Assembly (NCBI GenBank): GCA_964521105.1
Contig: CAZFPO010000060.1
Location: 1 to 16,415 of the forward strand
Direction of reading: 5' to 3'
Length of the DNA: 16,415 nucleotides
From: JAQUGA01 sp964521105
Lineage (GTDB): Bacteria; Bacteroidota; Bacteroidia; Bacteroidales; WCHB1-69
In this document: positions 1-7,574 of the stretch, piece by piece
How the letters are laid out: each line of letters starts with the position of its first letter
How positions within the stretch are numbered: the stretch's first letter is position 1
The notes under the pieces: model-generated
Seen by the model: the letters and a program-made list of their open reading frames with translations, nothing else
Database searches by the model: none
Told to the model about the DNA's origin: nothing
Made by a program: the position numbers and the translations under genes

Positions 1-927
1 TATGATGAAGCATTAAAAATTGATTCTTTGCATTTTTATGCATTATCGGAGAAAGCACTATCGTTAGTATTTTTGAAAAGTTACGAAGATGCTATAAAAA
101 TATGTGAACTAATAGTTAAAACATATCCTGAGGAGGAAGGCCTTAAAACAGTTTATTCAACGTATGCAAAAGCCTATAACGGTTTAAATAATCGAGAAAA
201 ATCAATTGAAATTTATGATGAAGCTCTAAAAAAGTTTCCCGATTATTATCAACTTTACTTTAATAAGGGTGTAACTTATCTAGCGGACGAAAAAAGTGAA
301 GAAGCTTTGCTCTGTTTTCAGAAATCTGTTCGATATAATCCAAAACATCTTAGCTCACATTATGCCATTTCAACACTTATCAATAAAAACAAATATAGGA
401 TTCCTGCTTTACTAAGTTGTGGTAGATTTTTAGTTCTAGAACCAAAGGGTAAAAGGGCGAGGGAAGTGCTCATGAAATTACAAAACATCATGATTGGTAA
501 TGTGGAAAAAACTGGAAAAAATTCAATTACGATTAATGTATCATCTGACATGTTAGATCAAACGAACCAGAAAGGAAAACCAATTGAAAATAATTTTTCT
601 ACAACTGATTTAATTTTATCTATGGATGCTGCTCTCGATTATGATAAAAAGAATAAGAAAAAATCCGAAATTGAGCAGTTTATCCGTAAGTTTGAAACCG
701 TTTGCTCATCCCTTGAAGAAACTAAAAAAGATAATTTCGGATTTTATTGGGAATATTATGTTCCTTATTACCTCGAGATGCACAAAAATAAGCTAGTTGA
801 AACGTTTGCATATATCATCTTTTCATCAAGTGATGACGAAAGTGTGTCAAAATGGCTGAATTCCCACGAAAAAGAGATTGATAAATTTTACACATGGTCG
901 AATAATTTCGAGTGGAAGAAAAAATAA
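1..927 (+). CDS. TPR-repeat protein, 5' end cut by window edge
   Basis: The reading frame is open from base 1, so the first visible methionine (base 28) is internal and the true start lies to the left. The visible 308 residues begin with at least three tetratricopeptide-like helical hairpins over about residues 1-130. Their signatures include YDEAL, EDAIKICE, EKSIEIYDEALKKFPD and EEALLCFQKSVRYNP. TPR arrays are protein-protein interaction scaffolds. The remaining ~180 residues have no repeat I recognise; they are charged and rich in Lys, Glu, Phe and Tyr, and end in a basic WKKK tail. No membrane segment is visible in this part; a signal peptide, if any, would be outside the window. The partner and pathway cannot be inferred. 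The next gene, 280 bp downstream, has its own promoter, so this is probably the last gene of its unit. Confidence 0.85.
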   Translation, partial: YDEALKIDSLHFYALSEKALSLVFLKSYEDAIKICELIVKTYPEEEGLKTVYSTYAKAYNGLNNREKSIEIYDEALKKFPDYYQLYFNKGVTYLADEKSEEALLCFQKSVRYNPKHLSSHYAISTLINKNKYRIPALLSCGRFLVLEPKGKRAREVLMKLQNIMIGNVEKTGKNSITINVSSDMLDQTNQKGKPIENNFSTTDLILSMDAALDYDKKNKKKSEIEQFIRKFETVCSSLEETKKDNFGFYWEYYVPYYLEMHKNKLVETFAYIIFSSSDDESVSKWLNSHEKEIDKFYTWSNNFEWKKK

Positions 928-1092
928 ATTGGATTTTCTTGATTATATTTAATCTTGAATAATTTTATTTTCTTGGTGGTTTTTTGCCAAAAAAAAATAT
1001 TTTTAAAACATTTGATTGTAAATAACAATCATTGCGAATGTTATTGATAAAACTAAGTTTTTGAACAGTTTATACAAATGATTAGGGATAAT

Positions 1093-1122
1093 TTTGTATT
1101 ATTAAATAATTTAGTATATTTG
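1093..1122 (+). promoter_or_regulatory. Bacteroidota-type promoter for the FISUMP lipoprotein
   Basis: A -33 element TTTG (1093-1096), an 18-bp spacer and a -7 element TATATTTG (1115-1122) match the Bacteroidota consensus TTTG-N~19-TAnnTTTG. Transcription would begin near 1128, leaving a leader of about 60-80 nt. The rest of the 928-1171 intergenic stretch is AT-rich. It holds a small hairpin (arms 1014-1019 and 1025-1030) with no U-run, and a weak TTGG/CCAA hairpin near 972-990 followed by an A-run. Neither is a convincing terminator. Confidence 0.6.
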
Positions 1123-1207
1123 CATTCTTGATTTTTTAAACAAAATCATATTAACAAAATTTAACTTATTATTGCTGTTCAAGTTTTTAATGCAAATAAA
1201 TAACATT

Positions 1208-2272
1208 ATGGGTAAAAATTATAATCAATTCGTTTATAATAAACTAATATTTACTTTTTTAAATCCTTTAATATTATTATGTATAATTTTGTTTTTTGTA
1301 ACTAGTTGCAAGAAAGATAATAAGGATGAATATCGGGGACAAAATGGTATAACTGTGAGTTCAAGTATTTATGTTTCTAGCCTAACATCGCATTCGGCAG
1401 TTGCATATGTAAGTATAGACTTTTTTGATAAGAAAATTCCTATTAAAACGATAGGAATATGCTGGAATACTGAACCATACCCAATAATTGCAAATAGATT
1501 TGCTCGCAATATGAATGACTCAACTACTTTTAGTTTGAAAATGGGGAACTTAATGCCAAATACGAAATATTTTGTGAGAATTTATATCACCAATGATTTT
1601 GGAACATTATATTTTCATTCAGATTACATATTCACTACAAAAGTTAATGGTGGTTGGCTAAATCCCCAATTATCATATGGCAATTTAACTGATAGAGAAG
1701 GCAATAACCATGCTACTATAGCTATTGGAAACCAAGTGTGGATGGCAGAAAACCTTTGTGCAACTACATATGCAAATGGTGATACTGTAGCAAATATTAC
1801 AGATGCTAGCCTATGGAGTACTAGCACAATTGGAGCTTGGGCATGTTTAGACAACGACATTCAATACAATAAACCATTTGGTATTTTATACAATTGGTAT
1901 GCAGCTTCTGATTCTCGCAATATATGTCCGGATGGTTGGCATGTGCCAGATGATACAGAATGGTTTGAATTAGTAAATTATTTGGGTGGATCTCAAAAAG
2001 CAATCCCTAAAATTAAAAGTGTTGGAAACTATTATTGGGGAAACCATAATGATAGTTCAACTAATATAACTGGATTTTCCTGTTTACCAAATGGTGTTAG
2101 GTATGAAAATGGAAGATTTGAAGGTTTTGGAAGTAATGCTTTGTTTTGGACTAAAACGGAACATAATGAAGATTATGGTACAGATTGGTTGCATTTTTCA
2201 GATTTAAATATACTTTCAAGTGCACCACACTCAAAAAAGAGAGGCTTTGCCATCCGTTGTATCAAAGATTGA
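1208..2272 (+). CDS. FISUMP-domain surface lipoprotein
   Basis: This is a 354-aa lipoprotein. The first 33 residues form a lipoprotein signal: a short polar n-region, a hydrophobic core and the lipobox VTSC with Cys34 as the lipidation site. The residues after the Cys (KKDNKDE) are charged and resemble the lipoprotein export signals described in Bacteroidota, so surface exposure is plausible (inference). Residues ~48-144 form a beta-sandwich module of the FN3-like type common in this phylum, with the late motif LMPNTKYFVRIYITN. Residues ~158-354 match the Fibrobacter succinogenes major paralogous (FISUMP) domain: IGNQVWMAENL, a GILYNWYAA segment, CPDGWHVPDDTEWFELVNYLGG and a C-terminal GFAIRCIKD. 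The molecular function of FISUMP domains is not established. I chose ATG 1208; ATG 1190 is in frame and possible, whereas TTG 1172 is unlikely. The gene appears to be transcribed alone. Confidence 0.85.
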   Translation: MGKNYNQFVYNKLIFTFLNPLILLCIILFFVTSCKKDNKDEYRGQNGITVSSSIYVSSLTSHSAVAYVSIDFFDKKIPIKTIGICWNTEPYPIIANRFARNMNDSTTFSLKMGNLMPNTKYFVRIYITNDFGTLYFHSDYIFTTKVNGGWLNPQLSYGNLTDREGNNHATIAIGNQVWMAENLCATTYANGDTVANITDASLWSTSTIGAWACLDNDIQYNKPFGILYNWYAASDSRNICPDGWHVPDDTEWFELVNYLGGSQKAIPKIKSVGNYYWGNHNDSSTNITGFSCLPNGVRYENGRFEGFGSNALFWTKTEHNEDYGTDWLHFSDLNILSSAPHSKKRGFAIRCIKD

Positions 2273-2448
2273 TTAATTGGGTAACATTATTTTTTTTTTG
2301 CAAATTTACAATGCTAATGTAGTTATGTTCGAAAGTCTTAACTTGTATCCTGTTCAATTGTTTTAAATAAAATGGTTGGCGTAATTTATATTTATTAAGT
2401 TTATTTTATTTTAGCGAATGCCATTAAAACTAGTTCTTTTAATTTTTT

Positions 2449-2456
2449 TATCTTTG
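2449..2456 (+). promoter_or_regulatory. -7 element for the Ntn hydrolase gene
   Basis: TATCTTTG matches TAnnTTTG. No good -33 TTTG lies 17-23 bp upstream, so only the -7 half is convincing. The predicted transcript start near 2462 gives a ~25-nt leader to ATG 2488. It would leave the TTG at 2464 almost at the 5' end, which favours the ATG. Confidence 0.45.
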
Positions 2457-2487
2457 CATTAGATTGAATTATCTAAAAATCTGGGGA

Positions 2488-3498
2488 ATGATTCGCAAAA
2501 CACAATTCATTTTATTTTTAATTTTATTTATACATCAAACGTTATCACAGGCTTGTACAACGTTTGTTTTAAAACATTCCAATCAATTGGTGTTTGGGCG
2601 AAATTTAGATTGGACATCCGACAATGGAATCGTGGTGGTTAATAAGCGGAATGTTCGAAAAATTTCCCTAGTATTTCCGCCTGATAAGCCCTTTGAATGG
2701 ACTTCAAAATATGGAAGTATAAGTTTTAATCAATTTGGAAAAGAGTTTCTTTTTGGTGGAATTAACGAAACAGGATTGGTTATAGAAATTATGATAGCAA
2801 AAGCCGAGTACCCGTTATTTGACGAACGTTCGGCGGTTAATGAGTTGCAATGGATTCAATATCACTTGGATAATTCTAAAACCATTGATGATGTAATAAA
2901 TAGTGATGCCTATTTAAGAATAAAACCAGTTAGCCAAGAGTTGCATTTTTTGATTTGTGATAAGGAGGGCAATGTGGCTGTCATTGAATTTAAAAATCAA
3001 AAAATGGTGGTTTACCGCGACGAAAATATGCCCTATCCAGTTTTGGAAAATGACCTATACGATGTTTCACTTAAAAATTATAAGGATAATTATGATTGTC
3101 GGTTTAAAAAAGTGGTGGATATGCTTGAAAAATATCAACCTGAAAAAGACAGTTCTATTATTGATTATTCATTTGAAATTTTGAGCAAAGTCCTTTTGGA
3201 TGGCTCATGGACAATTGTTTACGACATTAGAAATATGAAAATATACTTTAAAACCACTTCCAATACTAAAATCAGAATAATTGATTTTGAGAAATTCAAT
3301 TTTGATTGTAAAAGTGAAAACTTGATTTACGACCTCCAATCGAAGAACAAAGGCAATATAAACAAACATTTTTCCAAACTTAACTTTGATTTAAACAAAG
3401 AAAAAATACTTGATGCGATGAGTATAATTGCTCAAATGCCACAAGATATACTTGATAAATACCTTGAGTATTACAAAAGTTGTGAATGTTTAAATTAA
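2488..3498 (+). CDS. Secreted choloylglycine hydrolase / penicillin V acylase family amidase
   Basis: This 336-aa protein belongs to the Ntn-hydrolase family that includes bile salt hydrolases and penicillin V acylases (linear C-N amide hydrolases). A signal peptide spans residues 1-22, ending LSQA. Cleavage exposes Cys23, the N-terminal nucleophile that the family needs. Family landmarks follow: CTTFVLKH at 23-30; GRNLDW at 37-42, whose Arg38 and Asp41 sit where catalytic Arg18 and Asp21 lie relative to Cys2 in characterised members; and GGINETGLVIEIM at ~90-102. The ~330-residue length is normal. The export signal implies periplasmic or extracellular action. The site before Cys23 is not a lipobox, because no Leu/Val is at -3. 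Substrate cannot be read from sequence: bile salts, penicillin V, N-acyl-homoserine lactones or other N-acyl amides are all known in the family. It stands alone with no catabolic neighbours. I chose ATG 2488 over TTG 2464 because the hydrophobic core follows it at normal distance and the promoter fits. Confidence 0.85.
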   Translation: MIRKTQFILFLILFIHQTLSQACTTFVLKHSNQLVFGRNLDWTSDNGIVVVNKRNVRKISLVFPPDKPFEWTSKYGSISFNQFGKEFLFGGINETGLVIEIMIAKAEYPLFDERSAVNELQWIQYHLDNSKTIDDVINSDAYLRIKPVSQELHFLICDKEGNVAVIEFKNQKMVVYRDENMPYPVLENDLYDVSLKNYKDNYDCRFKKVVDMLEKYQPEKDSSIIDYSFEILSKVLLDGSWTIVYDIRNMKIYFKTTSNTKIRIIDFEKFNFDCKSENLIYDLQSKNKGNINKHFSKLNFDLNKEKILDAMSIIAQMPQDILDKYLEYYKSCECLN

Positions 3499-3583
3499 TG
3501 CAGGTTCTCATGAGTTAAATTGGTTTGTTGAAAAATATAAATTGATAAAAATTAATAAAAATAAAAGAATATAAATTATTTGT

Positions 3584-3591
3584 TATCTTTG
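3584..3591 (+). promoter_or_regulatory. -7 element upstream of the transposase remnant
   Basis: TATCTTTG matches TAnnTTTG and would start transcription near 3597, 14 nt before ATG 3611. No matching -33 element is seen. It may be the original IS promoter or a chance match in AT-rich DNA. Confidence 0.35.
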
Positions 3592-3610
3592 AAAATGAAA
3601 AATCATTAAA

Positions 3611-4099
3611 ATGATAGCTAAAGTTTATAAGATTCAAGGCAAAAAAGGATTGTTCGATGAACAGTTTAATGTGGATAGATTAACCGAACTTGGTAATCCA
3701 TTAGCTAAAGTTAGTAATATTATAAATTTTGAAAGTTTCAGAAACGAATTAGAATCTACTCAAAAAAAATCCAACAATATTCATCATGTTGGTGCAAAAC
3801 CCTTCGATGTAGTTATGATGTTTAAGATTGTCTTGTTACAATACTATTTTGGGTTAAGTTATAAACAGATAGAATATCACATAATTGACAGGCTTAGTTT
3901 TCGGAAATTTTTAAAAATCGAAACAGGGGACAGCGTCCCCAAAAGCAAAACTATTTGGTTATTTGCAAAAAACATTCAAAAAAATGGAGTGTTTAAATCC
4001 ATTCTTAATCAAATTTCTCAGTCGCTTAATGTTAATGGGATTAAACTACGAAAAGGAAATTGTAGCGATTTAATATTATATAAAATTAACAAGACCTAA
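3611..4099 (+). pseudogene. IS5-family transposase, N-terminal half only
   Basis: The 162-aa product matches the N-terminal (DUF772-type) half of IS5-family transposases. It starts with a KKGLFDEQFNVDRL segment, then PFDVVMMFKIVLLQYYFGLSYKQ, DRLSFRKFLKIETGDSVPKSKTIWLF, and a helix running to KLRKGN at ~145-150. In intact relatives the next residues are the VDAT segment carrying the first catalytic Asp of the DDE triad. Here the sequence changes abruptly at about base 4064 to an unrelated tail (CSDLILYKINKT), and the stop codon lies inside the 4082-4133 palindrome. The whole catalytic domain is therefore missing (intact proteins are roughly twice this length). No terminal inverted repeats or target duplication can be recognised, so this is a decayed, immobile remnant. 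It might still make a DNA-binding fragment, but nothing supports that. Confidence 0.8.
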
Positions 4100-4133
4100 C
4101 AGGTTTTGAAACCTGTTAGGTCTTGTTAATTTT
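4082..4133. terminator. Perfect 25-bp-arm palindrome between convergent genes, likely bidirectional terminator
   Basis: Left arm 4082-4106 and right arm 4109-4133 are perfectly complementary around a TG centre, with a core of ACCTAACAGGT / ACCTGTTAGGT. The outer ends are AAAATTAAC on the left and GTTAATTTT on the right, so a transcript from either strand would form a GC-richer stem with a U-rich 3' side. It lies exactly between the + strand transposase remnant and the - strand ribE, whose stop codon starts at 4133, so bidirectional termination is the obvious role. The arms are longer and more perfect than a terminator needs, which also fits a REP-like or MITE-like dispersed palindrome. The remnant's stop codon (4097-4099) lies inside the left arm, so the palindrome is at or near the site where the transposase was truncated. 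Confidence 0.7.
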
Positions 4134-4738
4134 TATTGTGGTTTAAAGTATTCTTCCATCAAACGTTGAACATATTTTCCAAGAACGTCGAATTCGATGT
4201 TAATGACTGTTCCAGGTTTAAAGTTGTGAAAATTTGTAACATTATATGTGTATGGAATGATGGCAACCGAAAACATATCTTTTGCCGAGTCAACCACTGT
4301 TAAGCTTACTCCATTAACACATATTGAGCCTTTGGATACTGTAAAATTATTAAGAGAGGCATCGTAGTTAAAATAAAATCTCCAACTACCATCTTCTTCA
4401 CTAACTTTTGTACAAACCGCGGTTTGGTCAACATGACCTTGAACAATATGTCCGTCAAAACGGCTATTCATTGCCATACTGCGTTCTAAATTTACTTCGT
4501 ATCCAACATGCCAAGTGCCCAAATTTGTTTTATCCAATGTTTCTTGAATAGCGGTTACCACGTATGTGTTTTTTTCGTAGTCAACGTGTACAATGGTTAG
4601 GCAAACGCCATCGTGAGCCATGCTCTGATCAATTTTTAACTCTTGAGCTATTGGCGTTTCAATGGTGATGTTAAAGTTGGATTGTTCTTTTTCAATTTTA
4701 ACGACTTTTCCTGTCGATTCTATGATTCCTGTAAACAT
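4133..4738 (-). CDS. ribE: Riboflavin synthase, alpha chain
   Basis: This 201-aa protein carries out the last step of riboflavin synthesis: dismutation of two 6,7-dimethyl-8-ribityllumazine molecules into riboflavin and 5-amino-6-ribitylaminouracil, in the cytosol. The N-terminus MFTGIIE is the family hallmark. Two lumazine-binding halves are visible. The first has HDGVCLTIV (~42-50); the region from NSRFDGHIVQGHVDQ (~91-105) to KGSICVNGVSLTVVD (~136-150) forms the second. The C-terminal VLGKYVQRL is also typical, and length is normal. Some usually conserved spots are varied (IPYTYNVTNF where IPHT...TN is common), but nothing looks inactivating. The start ATG 4738 lies 3 bp after the stop of the upstream surface-protein gene, so the two are probably co-transcribed. 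No other rib genes are nearby, and I see no FMN riboswitch. Confidence 0.95.
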   Translation of the reverse strand: MFTGIIESTGKVVKIEKEQSNFNITIETPIAQELKIDQSMAHDGVCLTIVHVDYEKNTYVVTAIQETLDKTNLGTWHVGYEVNLERSMAMNSRFDGHIVQGHVDQTAVCTKVSEEDGSWRFYFNYDASLNNFTVSKGSICVNGVSLTVVDSAKDMFSVAIIPYTYNVTNFHNFKPGTVINIEFDVLGKYVQRLMEEYFKPQ

Positions 4739-4741
4739 TTT

Positions 4742-7467
4742 TTATCGTAATAAAGTTAAACTTCCTTTTAATGATCGTAGTTTTATTCCGCCTAGGCGAT
4801 ATTCATAAACGTCGCAAATATAATAATAAACACCTTCGGAGCAATCTTGATTGCTGTATTTATCTTTTCCGTCCCACATAATATCCGGATTTTCGGAAGT
4901 GAAAACAGGAACTCCCCAACGATTATAGATAATGATGTTAATCCTCTGCACAAAATCGTAGGGGAAAGGTTGGAAAAAATCGTTTGAATTGTCTCCATTT
5001 GGNNNNNNNNNNNNNNNNNNNNNNNNNNNNNNNNNNNNNNNNNNNNNNNNNNNNNNNNNNNNNNNNNNNNNNNNNNNNNNNNNNNNNNNNNNNNNNNNNN
5101 NNGCACAAAATCGTAGGGGAAAGGTTGGAAAAAATCGTTTGAATTGTCTCCATTTGGTGTAAAAACATTGGGTAAAGTATATGGACTACACTCATTCAAA
5201 TCGATACAAACAAAGTTGCTTAAAGTACTTTGGTTGTATGCCGAATCGAAAGCAACCACCGCAAAGCATCCTGCTAAATAATTAAAATTTGATGTTTCAT
5301 AAGTGGTTTGCGTTTTTGTTAAAATGGAATCAATTTTGGCAAATGAACCATCTCCGGTAGCATTAAAATAGATATAATATCCTTTAATGTCAGTCATACA
5401 GGAGTCGAAAGGTAAAGACCATGAGAACTGATTTTTATCACAATCGGTTGAGCCAATTAGATTTAAACGACAAGGGGGGACATTATCTTTTGGAATTTCA
5501 CACTTTTTTTGAGAGAAGTTTATTAATGGAGTGGTTGTTCCGGCAATCGTGTAATCGCCCTTACTGCGAACATAATAGCAATATTGTTGACCATTCACCA
5601 ATGGATAATCAACATAAAATTGTTGTTGAACAGTGGTTATGGAATCCCAAAGGGAACTTGTCTCATTTTGACGGAAAATGGTGTATTCTTCATTCATCCA
5701 TGGAACCATCTCGTTCCAGCTAATCATGATTTTTTTGTCAGCAGGACTTAGTCCAATAAAAACACTTTCGGCAGGATTTGAGGTGCTTATGAGTAAGTCG
5801 TTGCCAGGTGTTCGGTTGTAGAATTCAACTTTGTAAAACAAAGAACCGTTAACGGTGTTAATGGAATTTTCGGTGTAAATAGTATCATCTAAGCTTTGAA
5901 AATTTGCAACAGCAGTATAGACTCCATTTTGAGAAGAAGATTTGAGTAAAATATATTCATAAGGTCCCGGAAATTGAGTGGTGTTAAATTCGGTCGGTTT
6001 CGACCAAGCGATATACGTTTTTCCATTTATGGCATCCGTTTCTTCCACACTTACATTGGTGATAATTGGAACATCTTTAATAAGTGATGTACAAACTTCT
6101 TCCGAAGCGTAGCTCTCGGCAAAGTCAGGATAGGTAGCAATAACCACATAACAATATTGATTTCCGGAAATCAGTCCAAGACCATTGTTATTATCTGTAA
6201 AAGTGGTGTCGTTAATTGAATTTAATGTGCCAACCAGCACAAAGCCAGTGTATTCGGGGACTCCAGTTTCGCAATAACCATGAGTCCAACCCGAAGGACC
6301 ATTATGGCGATAAACTTTGTAACCGTTGGCGTTTGAGCAAAAGTGTTTACTCCATGATATTTTAATAGAATTTCCTATGGGATTAGCCGAAACATTTTGT
6401 GGAGCAGGCGAAACTACCGTAACTCTCATCGATTTAATGGAAACCAAACTGATAGGACTACCATTGTCGGCTGCTTTAAAAGTAAATTGATAGGGGTATT
6501 TGCGAACATGGCTACAATTGGTGCTCCATGTAAGTTGTGATTGAACCGTTCCATAACCAATTATTGGTTGAGGAAAACTAGCAGGAGAAGAAGCTAAATT
6601 TAAAGCACCACCAGTTCCTGTAAGTGTAATTTGGTCGCCATCAGGGTCGGTTGCACTAACATTTGACGAAAAGAATGAACCTGCTTCAATACAAGTATCT
6701 AAAGATGTTACTATAATAGGAGGGTGGTTATTGCACGCTCCTATTGTAATTTGCATGTCACGCAATACACTTCCTATCCGAATTCCACTTCGCCATTCTT
6801 CGATTAATATTGCAATATTATATTCTCCTTGCATAACCGGACTATCCCAAAACAAATCGCCGGTGTTTGGGTCGATGGATAGCGATGTAGAAGCAAGAGG
6901 TAAAGAATAACCAGGAATTACTTCACCATTTAAACCTAAACACGATACTAAACGATATGATAAGCTGTCGCCATCGGGGTCGTAAGCACCTGGATTATGA
7001 TAAAAAGGAATATTTACACAACCATTATCAATTGGTGGATTTAATAAAACTGGCGAACTATTAGGTCCTAAAAAAGGATTTATGACAATATTGGTTTGTA
7101 TATAAAATGGTATGTTAACGGAGTTAGGAATATTTACTACACCATAATTACGATTTGGGTCTTCCATCGAGATTGTGTAATTACCCGGTGCTGGAAATGT
7201 ATGATTTGCGATATAAATATTTTTAGAAATATCATTTGGATAATCAATTTTATCAATTCGATTAATTGTGCTAGAAGTACCATCTCCCCATAAAACGTCA
7301 AGGGTTGGTCGGTCGGCAGGACTGGGTGTATAGGTGTATGTAATTAGGGTAAATTCGTAAGTCAAGCCATTAATATGACGAAATGTAATTTCTCCTGCTC
7401 GCTGATGGGTGGCAAATGCAACACTCAACGACAATAAAAATAACAATATCGTCGAAATTTTTTTCAT
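4742..7467 (-). CDS. Secreted multi-FN3 protein with T9SS type B (gliding-associated) sorting domain, split by a false gap
   Basis: Removing the 100 N and one copy of the flanking 55-bp duplication leaves one uninterrupted 856-aa frame. A signal peptide ends at ~residue 19 (SVAFA|THQ). The mature N-terminus THQRAGEITFRHINGLTYEF resembles the start of large Bacteroidota surface proteins of the gliding-associated group. Next come cadherin/PKD-like beta modules with DPDGD motifs (~165-345), then about four fibronectin type III-like modules (~350-760; for example KISWSKHF...GYKVYRHN). The C-terminus is the CHU_C/type B sorting domain: NVFTPNGDNSNDFFQPF, then across the gap IIIYNRWGVPVF, WDGK and SEGVYYYICDVYEYRLGG. 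Such proteins cross the outer membrane by the type IX system and remain on or leave the surface. The role is probably adhesive or structural (inference). ATG 7467 precedes a good signal peptide; ATG 7473 is possible, and TTG 7488 lies in the -7 box. Confidence 0.88.
4948..5002 (+). repeat. 55-bp assembly duplication, copy 1 (left of gap 1)
   Basis: These 55 bases are identical to 5103-5157. The two copies abut either side of the N-run and encode the same piece of the sorting domain, so they are one genomic segment assembled twice. Confidence 0.97.
5003..5102. other. Scaffold gap of exactly 100 N (false gap)
   Basis: A round 100-N run is a placeholder. Identical 55-bp ends on both sides show that the neighbouring contigs overlap rather than being separated by unknown DNA. 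Merging them (removing 155 bp) restores the frame of the surface-protein gene. Confidence 0.97.
5103..5157 (+). repeat. 55-bp assembly duplication, copy 2 (right of gap 1)
   Basis: Identical to 4948-5002; it is the same physical sequence seen from the neighbouring contig. Confidence 0.97.
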
Positions 7468-7485
7468 AAACATGTTTACTAAACG

Positions 7486-7493
7486 CAAAAATA
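7486..7493 (-). promoter_or_regulatory. -7 element for the surface protein / ribE unit
   Basis: On the - strand, 7493 to 7486 reads TATTTTTG, matching TAnnTTTG. The transcript would start near 7480, giving a short leader to ATG 7473 or 7467. No good -33 TTTG is present at the usual spacing. A perfect 6-bp inverted repeat (arms 7504-7509 and 7514-7519, AAAA between them) lies just upstream in the -33/spacer region and could be an operator. Confidence 0.4.
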
Positions 7494-7574
7494 TAGAATT
7501 TCGTTCAATAAAAATTGAAATTAATGCTAATAAATATTAATAAAACCCAAATTGAACTATTGTAATGCATTAAG

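Noticed and set aside
4948..5157. A true 55-bp direct repeat or insertion in the surface-protein gene
   Set aside because: Both copies lie exactly at the edges of a 100-N placeholder, and the frame is only correct when one copy is removed, so it is an assembly artefact.
4938..5195. Open frames running through the N bases, including an out-of-frame tail on the surface protein
   Set aside because: They exist only because N codons are read as X; they translate one duplicated piece twice in wrong frames.
5421..5723. A 100-aa open frame on the + strand
   Set aside because: It is antisense to well-supported FN3-like coding sequence and has no recognisable motif or promoter.
7468..7488. TTG start at 7488 for the surface protein
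   Set aside because: The TTG lies inside the -7 promoter box, and the ATG at 7467 directly precedes a standard signal peptide.
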